Assembly (NCBI GenBank): GCA_023412195.1
Contig: JAEYNZ010000071.1
Coordinates: 1 to 23,400, forward strand
Direction: 5' to 3'
DNA: 23,400 nucleotides
From: Bacteroidota bacterium
Lineage (GTDB): Bacteria; Bacteroidota; Bacteroidia; Bacteroidales; Prolixibacteraceae
Part shown: positions 15,428 through 23,400 of the stretch, in pieces
Position numbering within the stretch: position 1 is the first letter of the stretch
How the letters are laid out: every line of letters starts with the position of its first letter
Program-made: the position numbers and the translations under genes
The notes under the pieces: generated by a model
The model's input: the letters and a program-made list of their open reading frames with translations, nothing else
What the model was told of the DNA's origin: nothing
The model's database searches: none

Positions 15428-18400
15428 CACAAGTTCCGACAAAGCGGGTTTCAGACTTCATTTTATGGAAGTTTATAACTGGGGAACGTTTGATGAGAAA
15501 GTGTTTAGAATTAATCCGCAGGGAAATAACTCCTTGTTGACCGGTGCTAATGCGTCGGGGAAAAGCACATACATAGATGCTTTACTTACATTAATGGTTC
15601 CTGCAAAAAAAGATAGGTTTTACAATCAATCATCAGGCGTTGATAAGAAAGGTAATCGCACTGAAGAAACCTATGTTTTGGGGCATTATGGAAATATTCA
15701 AGAAGAAGGTAAAAGCTCTACTTCTACACAAAAGTTGAGAGATAAAAATACTTACTCGGTTATTCTTGCTCATTTTAAAAACACTGATTTAAAACAAGTA
15801 ACTCTTTTTCAAGTTCGTTGGTTTAGTAGTAGTGGAGAATTAAACAGACAATTTGGCATTGCTCATACATTGCTTGAAATAGAAAAAGATTTTCGTGATT
15901 TTGATTCAAAAGGATTGTGGAAAAGAAGGTTAGATAAAATATACAATTCAAATACAACAAAAAAGAAAATTGAATTTATTGACGGTCCAACGGCATATGC
16001 TGAAAGAATGGCTGGTTTGTTTGGTATGCGTTCTGTTAAAGCATTGAGTTTGTTTAATCAGGTGGTAGGTGTAAAAGTTTTGGAAGATTTAGACGAGTTT
16101 ATCAGAACAAATATGTTAGAGGAGCTAGATGCTGAAACAGAGTTTATTCAGTTGAAAGAAAGTTTTCTGACTTTAATGGACGCAAAAACAAACATTGAAA
16201 AAGCCAAGGAACAAATTAAACAATTAATACCAATCAATGAAATTGCACAAAAACTTACCAATATACAAGGTGATTTGCAACAATTAGAAAAAACAAAAGA
16301 AACCTCAGTTTATTGGTTTGCAAAAAAGGGAGTTGAATTGGGCAAAAAGGAATTAGAAAAATGTAAAGAAGTATTACAACGTCTGAATTATGAGTTAACT
16401 GAATTGCGAAGCAAAGAAGAAACACTGAAACAAGAAGAACGAGCGATTTCCATCTCTATTGAAAAAGACGAAGTTGGTAGTAAAATCAAGGACTTGGAAA
16501 AGGAAATCAAGCAGCTTGAGGCAAGTAAAACATTGCGGAGCAGGAAACTTGACGACTACAACAAAATAGCTCAGAGTGTTGACTTGCAAAGAAATCCCAA
16601 TGAAATTATTTTTATTACAAACCGAGAAAAAGCAAAGCAATTAAAACAAAACACTCAACAAAAAATTGATGATGAGAATGAAAATCTTCGTGCTTTGAAA
16701 AACAAAGATGATGATTTAACAAAATCAACAGAGGAATTAGTAAGCACAATTCAAACTCTTCAAAAAAACAAAAACAATATTGCTGGTAGAGAAGCGGAAA
16801 TACGAGATGAGATTATTGCACACACGGGAACAAGCAAAGACGAGATCCCGTTTATTGGAGAACTCATCAAAGTAAAAGAAGATGAAGTTAATTGGGAAGC
16901 TTCTATTGAAAAGGTGCTTCACAATTTTGCTCTGCGATTGATTGTTCCGCCAAAATATTACTCCAAAGTAAACGAATATGTAAACAGCAATAATTTGAGA
17001 GGTAGAATTCGGTATGATAAGTATGAAGAAAACTATCTCAAAAATTTTCAGAATAGAAACATAAACGATAAATCCATAATAAATAAAATTGAAATTAAGC
17101 CCCGAACGCAATATTACGAATGGATTGAAGATTATTTACAGAATCAATTTGATTTTGTTTGCGTAGATAATCTTACCGAATTTGAGCGCTATTCCGAAAT
17201 GGCAATAACCCAAAACGGACTGATAAAATTCAAGAAGGGGAAGCATGAAAAGGATGACCGTCCACATATCACAAAAAAAGAAAACTATGTTCTGGGCTGG
17301 GATAACAAAGAAAAAATTGCTGGTTTAAAAGATGAGCTAAAAAAACAACAAGAACATCAAAAGGAGAACCTCAAATTAATTTCTGCAATAACCAATAAAG
17401 AAAATGGCACATTAAAAAGGATGGGGGATTTTAGAGATAATGCCCACAATCTATTTTCAAAATTTGAAAAATATGATGATATAAATTGGCAATCTTATGC
17501 TAATGAAATACAAGAAAAATCGGAACAGAAAAATGCTTTAGAAGAAACCAACTACCGGCTAAAGCAGTTGCAGGAACAATTGAGCAAAGTCAAAGCGAAT
17601 TTAAAACAAGTGTCGGAAGTTGATATAAAAAACAAAGACAGAGAAATTTTCCAAACAGAACAAACGCAAAAAGACATAGAGGAAACAATAAGGAAAAACA
17701 AAGACATTTACGAAGCTTTGGGAATGATTGATTTATCGTCATTTGAAAAGCAAAATCCCGATTTATCAGAGGTAGAATATGCGAGTTTTGAAATAATCCG
17801 AAAAAACTTCCAAGAAGAAAACTCAAGGAGAATTAGGGAATTTGAAGGACAGAAACGAAAAAATGAAGATGAAGTAAAAATCAAAATAAACTCCTTTAAA
17901 CAACCATCTGAAGAAATCCTAAGTAAATTCAAAGATTGGCGCTCAGATGTTAATTCTTTGCCTGATTCAACCAACTTAGATTTAATAAGTGAATATCAAA
18001 GATTTTTAGAAAGATTAGAAAAAGACAATCTTCCAAAATTTGAAAAGAAATTCAACGATTATTTGCAGGAAACCATTACCAACAAAGTGGGCGATTTCAG
18101 AATGTTTTTTGAGAACTGGTCAGATTCAATAAAATTGAACATCAAGCATTTGAACGATTCTCTGAAAAAAATTAATTTTAAAAGCAAACCTCAAACATAC
18201 ATTCAACTTGTAGCACCTAATAAAATAAGTGATGAAGTGAAAGAGTTTAGAAAGCTTTTGGAAGAAGCAGTTCCTAATATTTATCAAATGGAAAAAACAA
18301 TTGAAGGAAGAGAGTATCACTTCAACAATCATATTCACCCTTTTATAGAAAAATTAGATAAAGAAGAATGGCGTAAAAAAGTAATGGACGTTCGCTCCTG

Positions 18401-18827
18401 GTTCACTTATAAAGCGGAAGAGTTTTACAAAGAAAACAATCAGAAGTTTAAAACGTATGAAGCCATGGGGCAGCTATCTGGTGGAGAAAAGGCTCAGCTC
18501 ACCTATACAATATTAGGCTCAGCCATCGCTTATCAGTTTGGCTTAACAAATAATAATCATGGATTAGAACCGAAATCATTCCGTTTTATTGCAATTGATG
18601 AAGCTTTTAAGGCACAAGACGAAGACAAAGCCCGTTATCTGATTACGCTGTGCAAGCAACTAAATTTGCAATTATTGGTTGTTACACCGAGCGATAATAT
18701 TCACATTGTAGAAAACGATATATCTTTTGTTCATTTTGTTGAACGCAAAGAAGAAAGACATTCATGGTTGTATGATATGCCTATCGAACAATTCAAAGAA
18801 GAAAAAGCAAATTATCTGAATCAATGA
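15411..18827 (+). CDS. jetC: Wadjet subunit JetC (SMC/MukB-like ATPase)
   Basis: The product has 1138 residues with the SMC layout. An N-terminal ATPase half has Walker A GANASGKST (45-53) followed by YIDALLTLMVPAKKDRFYNQ. Long coiled coils run from about 255 to 480 and 650 to 1000, with a hinge-like globular part between (about 485-640, including EVNWEASIEKVLHNFALRLIVPP). The C-terminal half carries the signature LSGGEKAQLTY (from 1022) and Walker B FRFIAIDEAF (D1063, E1064). Two JetC chains with JetA and JetB form the ATP-driven loop-extruding motor of Wadjet. All ATPase motifs are intact. The ATG at 15411 lies inside the end of jetB, and the stop overlaps jetD by four bases. Confidence 0.93.
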   Translation: MLSLFSTSSDKAGFRLHFMEVYNWGTFDEKVFRINPQGNNSLLTGANASGKSTYIDALLTLMVPAKKDRFYNQSSGVDKKGNRTEETYVLGHYGNIQEEGKSSTSTQKLRDKNTYSVILAHFKNTDLKQVTLFQVRWFSSSGELNRQFGIAHTLLEIEKDFRDFDSKGLWKRRLDKIYNSNTTKKKIEFIDGPTAYAERMAGLFGMRSVKALSLFNQVVGVKVLEDLDEFIRTNMLEELDAETEFIQLKESFLTLMDAKTNIEKAKEQIKQLIPINEIAQKLTNIQGDLQQLEKTKETSVYWFAKKGVELGKKELEKCKEVLQRLNYELTELRSKEETLKQEERAISISIEKDEVGSKIKDLEKEIKQLEASKTLRSRKLDDYNKIAQSVDLQRNPNEIIFITNREKAKQLKQNTQQKIDDENENLRALKNKDDDLTKSTEELVSTIQTLQKNKNNIAGREAEIRDEIIAHTGTSKDEIPFIGELIKVKEDEVNWEASIEKVLHNFALRLIVPPKYYSKVNEYVNSNNLRGRIRYDKYEENYLKNFQNRNINDKSIINKIEIKPRTQYYEWIEDYLQNQFDFVCVDNLTEFERYSEMAITQNGLIKFKKGKHEKDDRPHITKKENYVLGWDNKEKIAGLKDELKKQQEHQKENLKLISAITNKENGTLKRMGDFRDNAHNLFSKFEKYDDINWQSYANEIQEKSEQKNALEETNYRLKQLQEQLSKVKANLKQVSEVDIKNKDREIFQTEQTQKDIEETIRKNKDIYEALGMIDLSSFEKQNPDLSEVEYASFEIIRKNFQEENSRRIREFEGQKRKNEDEVKIKINSFKQPSEEILSKFKDWRSDVNSLPDSTNLDLISEYQRFLERLEKDNLPKFEKKFNDYLQETITNKVGDFRMFFENWSDSIKLNIKHLNDSLKKINFKSKPQTYIQLVAPNKISDEVKEFRKLLEEAVPNIYQMEKTIEGREYHFNNHIHPFIEKLDKEEWRKKVMDVRSWFTYKAEEFYKENNQKFKTYEAMGQLSGGEKAQLTYTILGSAIAYQFGLTNNNHGLEPKSFRFIAIDEAFKAQDEDKARYLITLCKQLNLQLLVVTPSDNIHIVENDISFVHFVERKEERHSWLYDMPIEQFKEEKANYLNQ

Positions 18828-19996
18828 TTACACCAAAAGAAATAAAAGACAAAGCCGAAAGAAAATACCTTGCTTTTCTTCAATCATTGGTTGAGAATAA
18901 GCCTTTTGAAAAACTTGTAATACGTAGCGATAAGTCATATACAAAATCTTCTTTATCCGAATTTGAAAAAGAAATACAACAAATCGTCAGCCACTCTAAA
19001 GAGAAAAAAGGATATGGATACACATTGGAGTTTCAGCAAATAAAAACAAAGTGGTTAGGAATACAAGATTTACCAATTTCCATTTTCTTTGATACTGAAG
19101 AAAATTTCTTGAAGTACCTAGGGAAGGAAAAAGAAGTTGAATTGTTTAAAACCAATGTAGAAATAATTATTAATTCATTCCCCGAATTAAAAGATTGGAT
19201 TATTAAGAATCCTATTAAAGTTGTTAATAATCCAGCGAAATGGGTAAGTATTTTGAAAGTTTGTCGATACTTTATACAAAATCCTAAGCCAGATTTATTT
19301 ATAAGGGAATTGCCAATAACGGTTCATACCAAATTTATTGAACGAAATCAAAGTGACATCAAAGATTTGCTTGACATTTTAATTTCTGAACATATTAACA
19401 AGGAAGAAAAGCAGTTTGAAAAAAGATTTAATTTGAAATATGCAGAACCACAGGTGCGGTTCAAGATACTTGACAGAGAAATTAGTCAAAAATTCTTTTC
19501 GGGAATTGACGATATAGCTGTTCCTGTAAGTCAATTTGAAAAATTGATTATACCAATAAAAAAAGTATTAGTCGTAGAGAATAAAACAACGCTTTATACA
19601 ACTTTAACTCTGCCCGAAATGGGTGACACTATTGCAATATTTGGAAGTGGATATAGTGTATGCAATCTTAAAAATGTTTGTTGGTTTATGAATCTTGAAT
19701 TACGCTATTGGGGCGATATTGATGTACAAGGTTTTGAAATACTATCTCAATTCAGAGGGTATTTCCATCATGTAGAAAGTTTTTTAATGGATTTAGTAAC
19801 ATTTGAAAAATTCTTTGAAAATGATTTAGGAACCCAAACGAATATTTGTACATCACTTAATTTAACAGACAGTGAACAAAAACTATATGAAATCTTGAAA
19901 GCAAATAATTGGCGATTAGAACAGGAAAAAATTCCCTTAGATTATGTCAATCAATTTTTTGATAAAGAGAGCTCACTTCGTAATCAGGCACATTAG
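18824..19996 (+). CDS. jetD: Wadjet nuclease JetD (DUF3322/DUF2220, Toprim fold)
   Basis: The product has 390 residues. The N-terminal half (to about 190) matches DUF3322 (WLGIQDLPISIFFDTEENFLKYL, NPAKWVSILKVCRYFI, RELPITVHTKFIE). The C-terminal half is the DUF2220 Toprim nuclease related to topoisomerase VI/Spo11: acidic residue E252 in VLVVENKTTLYT and the DxD pair D298/D300 in RYWGDIDVQGFEIL. In known Wadjet systems JetD cleaves circular DNA once the JetABC motor has reeled it in. The family ending RLEQEKIPLDYVNQFF is present, so the gene is complete even though an IS66 remnant begins only 28 bases after its stop. It overlaps jetC by four bases. Confidence 0.92.
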   Translation: MITPKEIKDKAERKYLAFLQSLVENKPFEKLVIRSDKSYTKSSLSEFEKEIQQIVSHSKEKKGYGYTLEFQQIKTKWLGIQDLPISIFFDTEENFLKYLGKEKEVELFKTNVEIIINSFPELKDWIIKNPIKVVNNPAKWVSILKVCRYFIQNPKPDLFIRELPITVHTKFIERNQSDIKDLLDILISEHINKEEKQFEKRFNLKYAEPQVRFKILDREISQKFFSGIDDIAVPVSQFEKLIIPIKKVLVVENKTTLYTTLTLPEMGDTIAIFGSGYSVCNLKNVCWFMNLELRYWGDIDVQGFEILSQFRGYFHHVESFLMDLVTFEKFFENDLGTQTNICTSLNLTDSEQKLYEILKANNWRLEQEKIPLDYVNQFFDKESSLRNQAH

Positions 19997-20023
19997 CTGA
20001 TAGCACAAAAGACAACACATGAC

Positions 20024-20196
20024 GTAAGCATTCGGCTAAACCCGTCCAATAATGTCAAACTATTTTTGTAAACTTTCGGACTCGGGTTGGATTTTTACAA
20101 AAATCCTGGAGAAAAATTGGATTTGTCCAAACAATTACAACTTTTTTTGGAATCATTAGGACACAGGTTGACTCTGCCGCGCTATCTTCCAGTTGT
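20024..20196 (-). mobile_element. End of an older IS66-family element, split by a younger copy
   Basis: It begins with the terminal repeat GTAAGCATTCGGC and aligns along its whole length with the left 170-odd bases of the adjacent intact IS66 (shared blocks include CTAAACCCGT, CTTTTTTTGGAATCATT and GGACACAGG). On the minus strand it encodes the tail of a TnpC (PHNWKIARQSQPVS, compared with PHNWKKARECQPVS in the intact copy). The reading continues across the younger insertion at 22838-22850. The rest of the old element is gone. Confidence 0.85.
20189..20196 (+). repeat. Target-site duplication, left copy (CCAGTTGT)
   Basis: CCAGTTGT lies directly before the outer base of the left terminal repeat at 20197 and is repeated exactly at 22830-22837. 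Eight bases is the usual duplication length for IS66 elements. Confidence 0.92.
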
Positions 20197-20326
20197 GTAA
20201 GCATTCGGCTAAACCCGTTCAATAATATCCAATAAATCTTGGAATCTTTCGGACATAGATTGGATTTAGGCTAAAACTTTAGAGATGCAGGGCTATATGT
20301 CCAAAGAACTCCAACTTTTTTTGGAA

Positions 20327-21985
20327 TCATTTGGACACAGGCTGACACTCCCGGGCTTTCTTCCAATTATGAGGAAGAAGATCTGCCAGGTCAATACTGT
20401 AGTTATTATTATATGCGGGGATTCTTTTTAGAACATCAGTCAGCCATTCACGTGGATTTACCTCCTGGGCTTTGCAGGTTTCTATTAATGAATACATGAC
20501 AGCAGCATTTTCAGCAGAATCATGGTTACCGCAGAAAAGGTAATTTTTCCTGCCGATTGCCATTCCCCTTATGCTATTTTCAATAAGATTATTGTCTATT
20601 TTATATTTTCCATCAAGATGGTAACGAGCCAGGCGACGGTATATAGCGTAAGTGTATTTCAGTGCCCTTTCCATTCTTCCCTTTGGAATCACCTTTGGAT
20701 AATAACTTTCAATCCATTTTTCAAAAGCCTGCAGGATTGGATAAGCCAATCGCTTGCGCAGTTCTGCCCGTTGCTGGTCATCCATGTTTTGCTCATCGGC
20801 CATAGCCTCCACCTTATAAAGCAGGCTTATTTGTTCCAGGGCATACCTGGCACCTGATTCATCTTCTTTTTCTGCCTCTTTAAATTTGCGGCGGGCATGT
20901 GCCCAACATCCAAGTAACAATACCCCCATTTTATTTTCATAAATGGAATACGCACCATAACCATCGGATTGTACAGCCCCTTTAAAATCATGTAACAGTT
21001 CAACTATAACTTTTTGTGCCCTGGAACCTTTGTCGTAATGAAAAAATACCAGTTTCTCGATTACCGCTCTTACAACCCAAAGGTATTCTTTTGCTGCTTT
21101 TTGTTTTTCATTGTTGATAACCGGAACGGTACTTTCATCCACCTGGATATAGTCCGATGAAAGTACAATTTCTTTTAACCGGTAATATAATGCCCTTAAC
21201 AGGTCACATACATCTTTATGCCAGCCGTTCATGGTGGATGCCGGTATCGAAACACCAAGCTGTTTATAGATTGCAATCTGGCGATGGAAAGGCAGATGGT
21301 ACAAATATTTTCCTAGCTCTATATCTGCAAGTAAAGAAGCATCAGCATTACTCTTTTTTAAAGGTAAATCATCAGGCAAAGATGCAATGCAGATATTTTT
21401 GCCAGATTCCTGCTCGTCATTCTTCTGCAGGAGCGATTTTTTTAATGCATAAACTGGTCTTTCAATGCGACGCACATAAAGCTCTCCCGGCTTCAGGTTA
21501 AGAACTTCAGTTACCTCTACATTTATGCGCACCCAGTTTTCATCGATTCCATCAGGTTCAATGACTTCTGTTTCACGACGAAGATGTTCCGGCAGTGGCA
21601 TCCGGACTGCCTGGTTTTTATCCTTTTTAGGTTTCTTCCGTTCATATGTGATAATTTCCTTTTCTGCTTCCTGTGCGTATTTCTTTTCTTCAGGCAGCAT
21701 ATTCAATCCTTCAAAGTCAATCCTGAACTGGTTTGGGTCCTGTGGAATGTATTTCTCTGTAGATGGTTTCCAGTACTTGTGCCTGAACCAGGCCAGCTGG
21801 TCGGTAAGATTTTGTATCTTTTGGTCCTTTTCTTCAATAATGCGGGTAAGCTTCTTATTGGTGTTTTCAGCTTCCTCTAATGCCCCCTGGTCGATTTTTC
21901 TCAAACGGGAAAGCTCCTGAAACATAGTATCTCGTTCCTGGAGAAGTTGCTCGATAAATAAGTCCTTATCTTCAAAATTGGTCAT
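20327..21985 (-). CDS. tnpC: IS66-family transposase TnpC
   Basis: The 552-residue DDE transposase has the family's domain order. An N-terminal leucine-zipper-like coiled coil (LLQERDTMFQELSRLRKI to about 70) leads into LAWFRHKYWKPSTEKY. A central segment without the usual zinc-finger cysteines, with CIASLPDDLPLKKSNADASLLADIELGKYLYHLPFHRQ, comes next. The catalytic core then has D in DYIQVDESTVPV, D in AVQSDGYGAYSIYE and E in NNLIENSIRGMAIGRKNYLFCGN. It should cut and join the element's ends. It is separated from tnpB by 85 bases containing a hairpin, a larger gap than the five bases between tnpB and tnpA. The C-terminal PHNWKKARECQPVSK coincides with the region in which the older copy was hit. 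Confidence 0.95.
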   Translation of the reverse strand: MTNFEDKDLFIEQLLQERDTMFQELSRLRKIDQGALEEAENTNKKLTRIIEEKDQKIQNLTDQLAWFRHKYWKPSTEKYIPQDPNQFRIDFEGLNMLPEEKKYAQEAEKEIITYERKKPKKDKNQAVRMPLPEHLRRETEVIEPDGIDENWVRINVEVTEVLNLKPGELYVRRIERPVYALKKSLLQKNDEQESGKNICIASLPDDLPLKKSNADASLLADIELGKYLYHLPFHRQIAIYKQLGVSIPASTMNGWHKDVCDLLRALYYRLKEIVLSSDYIQVDESTVPVINNEKQKAAKEYLWVVRAVIEKLVFFHYDKGSRAQKVIVELLHDFKGAVQSDGYGAYSIYENKMGVLLLGCWAHARRKFKEAEKEDESGARYALEQISLLYKVEAMADEQNMDDQQRAELRKRLAYPILQAFEKWIESYYPKVIPKGRMERALKYTYAIYRRLARYHLDGKYKIDNNLIENSIRGMAIGRKNYLFCGNHDSAENAAVMYSLIETCKAQEVNPREWLTDVLKRIPAYNNNYSIDLADLLPHNWKKARECQPVSK

Positions 21986-22022
21986 TGTTCCCGGTTGATT
22001 TTCACGGGCATGAAGATAACAA

Positions 22023-22046
22023 AAAACCTTGTATTATCAAGGGTTT
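22023..22046 (-). terminator. Hairpin with T-run between tnpB and tnpC
   Basis: On the minus strand AAACCCTTG, a six-base loop ATAATA and CAAGGTTTTTTG form a hairpin of about eight pairs with one mismatch, followed by six Ts. It lies after tnpB and before tnpC in the direction of transcription, so it could attenuate transposase expression. It is short and AT-rich, and not certain. Confidence 0.4.
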
Positions 22047-22070
22047 CAGGGCAAAATAAGTGATTATTTT

Positions 22071-22409
22071 TTACCTTTTTTTAAGCCTCCTTTTTTTGAT
22101 TTTTACCTGCGAAACAATGCCTATTAAATCCTGCCAGCTTACCTGGAGAGAAGGTGTGTTTTCATCAAAAGAAGGTAGTTTAAACGACCCGTTCTCAAGT
22201 TTCTTGTGATAGATTACCAGCCCCCCGTATTCGAGGTGCAAAATCTTCATAATCGTTAAATTCCGATTGATAAATATAAATACCTCCCCATCCTGTACAT
22301 TGCGTTTCATAACAGAGGTAACAATACCACTAAGGGTATAAAAACTTTTACGCATGTCAACCGCTCCGGGATAGAGATAATACTGGAGTTTGTTATGTAA
22401 GTGAAACAT
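22071..22409 (-). CDS. tnpB: IS66 accessory protein TnpB
   Basis: The 112-residue product is the IS66 Orf2 type, recognised by YYLYPGAVDMRKSFYTLSGIV, GEVFIFINRNLTIMKILHLEYGGLVIYHKKLENGSF and the basic tail KIKKRRLKKR. The protein is needed for efficient transposition of IS66 elements but its exact role is not settled. It starts five bases after the tnpA stop on the same strand, so the two are probably made together. The length is normal for the family. Confidence 0.93.
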   Translation of the reverse strand: MFHLHNKLQYYLYPGAVDMRKSFYTLSGIVTSVMKRNVQDGEVFIFINRNLTIMKILHLEYGGLVIYHKKLENGSFKLPSFDENTPSLQVSWQDLIGIVSQVKIKKRRLKKR

Positions 22410-22414
22410 TCCGG

Positions 22415-22759
22415 TTAATCGTAGAGGTGAACCAGTTTTTGCAGAAGAGGCAGGTCCACCTGATTTCTTACTTTTAAGACAGTTCCGTTAGGAAAAACCA
22501 ACTCCAGAAAAACAGGAGCATCAATCTCATTTGCTCCCGGTTGGTGGCGTAAATTGTTATACTTCTTATGTGCAGGTAACTGCTCACCTCCAATAGAGAG
22601 CGGAATAAACATCTTTGGCTGAGCTTCTTTTAATTTGCTTTTCTTCAACCAGTAGTAAAAAGTAGAAGGGACTATTCCCTCATTGGCACAAAAATCCCGG
22701 ACAGTTAATCCGGATTCCTGTTGCCGTTTTAATAAGTCCTGAAACAAATCTTCCGTCAT
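22415..22759 (-). CDS. tnpA: IS66 accessory protein TnpA (helix-turn-helix)
   Basis: The 114-residue product is the first gene of the element. Its N-terminal half (LLKRQQESGLTVRDFCANEGIVPSTFYYWLKKSK) is a helix-turn-helix of the Tnp-1/IS3-like type that probably binds the ends or promoter of the element. The C-terminal half (VFLELVFPNGTVLKVRNQVDLPLLQKLVHLYD) has the hydrophobic pattern usual for IS66 TnpA. The ATG at 22757-22759 lies 70 bases inside the right terminal repeat. The short distance to tnpB suggests coupled expression. Confidence 0.92.
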   Translation of the reverse strand: MTEDLFQDLLKRQQESGLTVRDFCANEGIVPSTFYYWLKKSKLKEAQPKMFIPLSIGGEQLPAHKKYNNLRHQPGANEIDAPVFLELVFPNGTVLKVRNQVDLPLLQKLVHLYD

Positions 22760-22829
22760 AATAATTTTTTGCCGGTAAACTTAGTGCCCCAGGATATTTT
22801 TAACAATATGTACTACGCCGAATGCTTAC

Positions 22830-22837
22830 CCAGTTGT
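22830..22837 (+). repeat. Target-site duplication, right copy (CCAGTTGT)
   Basis: It is an exact match to 20189-20196, immediately outside the right terminal repeat. The following GAGGAAGATTAAT continues the older tnpC sequence. Confidence 0.92.
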
Positions 22838-23400
22838 GAGGAAGATTAATGGTTTGAAATGGTTTACAGGGTTCATATTGTTCATGTTGTTTATGTTGTA
22901 GTGCTGCTGCTTCTGTACCAGGTAAAAATTGGCAGGGTATCGCCGGAATGACTGGCAGGGTATCGTCGGATAACTAATTCACCTGATGAACATGTTTTCC
23001 ATGATGCTAATGGAACAAGATGCATCTCATCTGACCAGAAAATATCACTAATCGGACAACTGGCCTGCAGTTGCTTTACCGATAAATTTTAACCAACATG
23101 ATTCAATTCATTCATTTTTATCTGATCCAACCCAGAAAGAAATAGCCTGTAAGGAACTTGAGTACATAAGAAAGTTGAATAAATGAGGGTAAAACTGTAT
23201 TGAACGGGTGACTCCTGAAAGGCAGGTCTGCTCAGCGTTTCAGAGGCATGGTTCGCCAGATATTTCTGCCACTAAGAAGAAAAGGCACAAAGAATTCACA
23301 AAGGAATATCAGGATCTTTGTGAACCTTTGTGTCCCTTGTGTCTTTGTGGCAAAATCTGAGGAGGGGAAGAGTTTGAAGAGTTTGAAGGTTTGAGGGTTT
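22838..23400. other. Region without genes right of the IS66 element
   Basis: The first ~13 bases are the inner fragment of the old IS66. After that there is no open frame with a recognisable product. The stretch holds a 17-base direct repeat GGCAGGGTATCGYCGGA (22931-22947 and 22954-22970, 23-base spacing) and a long imperfect inverted repeat near the right edge. It may contain decayed gene DNA, but none could be named. Confidence 0.5.
23262..23356. repeat. Imperfect inverted repeat of CACAAAG words
   Basis: The left arm (TGCCACTAAGAAGAAAAGG, then CACAAAGAATTCACAAAGG) is largely the reverse complement of the right arm (CTTTGTGAACCTTTGTGTCC, then CTTGTGTCTTTGTGGCA), giving a long hairpin of around 35 pairs with mismatches. 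Such CACAAAG blocks are common repeats between Bacteroidota genes. Confidence 0.7.

Larger units (their letters stand above)
20197..22829 (-). mobile_element. Intact IS66-family insertion sequence
   Basis: The element is 2633 bases long. Its terminal inverted repeats start GTAAGCATTCGGC (20197-20209, and as its complement at 22817-22829). It encodes tnpA, tnpB and tnpC in the typical order on the minus strand, and perfect 8-bp duplications flank it. All three frames are open and the transposase carries its acidic residues, so it may still be mobile. It landed in the HNW codons near the 3' end of an older IS66 tnpC. Confidence 0.93.

Noticed and set aside
13395..18827. Housekeeping MukBEF chromosome condensin
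   Set aside because: The fourth gene is a JetD-type Toprim nuclease overlapping jetC, and the subunits match DUF3375/DUF4194; this is the Wadjet arrangement.
20024..22829. IS66 element taken as starting at the outer terminal repeat (20024)
   Set aside because: The bases before 20024 (CACATGAC) do not match those after 22829, whereas the inner start at 20197 gives a perfect 8-bp duplication.

Overview
The window reads as a chromosomal segment of a Bacteroidota bacterium, most likely a Bacteroidales/Marinilabiliales-type organism. Genes lack Shine-Dalgarno sequences, and three of them have a Bacteroidota-type -7 element (TAnnTTTG) 20-35 bases before the start codon. The intergenic DNA is full of the low-complexity 'word' repeats typical of this phylum: CTTGAAGCTTGCAGCT blocks, CACGAATTACACGAAT strings and ACCTGACAGGT palindromes.

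Region 1 (about 1-7350) is ordinary, fairly GC-rich core-type DNA. It holds a secreted metallophosphoesterase of purple-acid-phosphatase type (minus), a polytopic membrane protein (plus), a membrane-anchored calcineurin-like phosphoesterase (minus), a small lipoprotein (minus), an acyltransferase-3 membrane protein (plus) and a broken EcsC-family gene (minus). Between them lie an 80-bp and a 51-bp tandem repeat, two copies of a palindromic element and one arm of an inverted pair of 11-bp-period repeats. The second arm lies at 7660-7783.

Region 2 (about 8058-19996) is a more AT-rich defence island, all on the plus strand. The first unit is a three-gene operon: an HNH nuclease, a McrB-type AAA+ motor with two N-terminal reader-like domains, and a DUF2357/PD-(D/E)XK McrC-like nuclease carrying an extra C-terminal domain. 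After about 360 bases, which contain three copies of GCCNACGCAC, comes a complete Wadjet operon: jetA (MukF-like, DUF3375), jetB (MukE-like, DUF4194), jetC (SMC/MukB-like ATPase) and jetD (Toprim nuclease). The jet genes overlap by 4, 17 and 4 bases. One unit is predicted to cut particular, probably modified, DNA. The other is predicted to find small circular DNA by loop extrusion and cut it.

Region 3 (20024-22856) is a nested insertion. An apparently intact IS66-family element (20197-22829, tnpA-tnpB-tnpC on minus) is flanked by the 8-bp target duplication CCAGTTGT. It sits inside the 3' end of an older, diverged IS66 tnpC, of which only 173 bp plus a few bases survive. The last ~550 bases hold no recognisable gene, only short direct and inverted repeats.

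The best candidate for something under-described is the HNH + McrB + DUF2357 operon, which has two different nucleases and several possible reader domains. Wadjet is a known system. All family calls rest on motifs read by eye; no database search was run.
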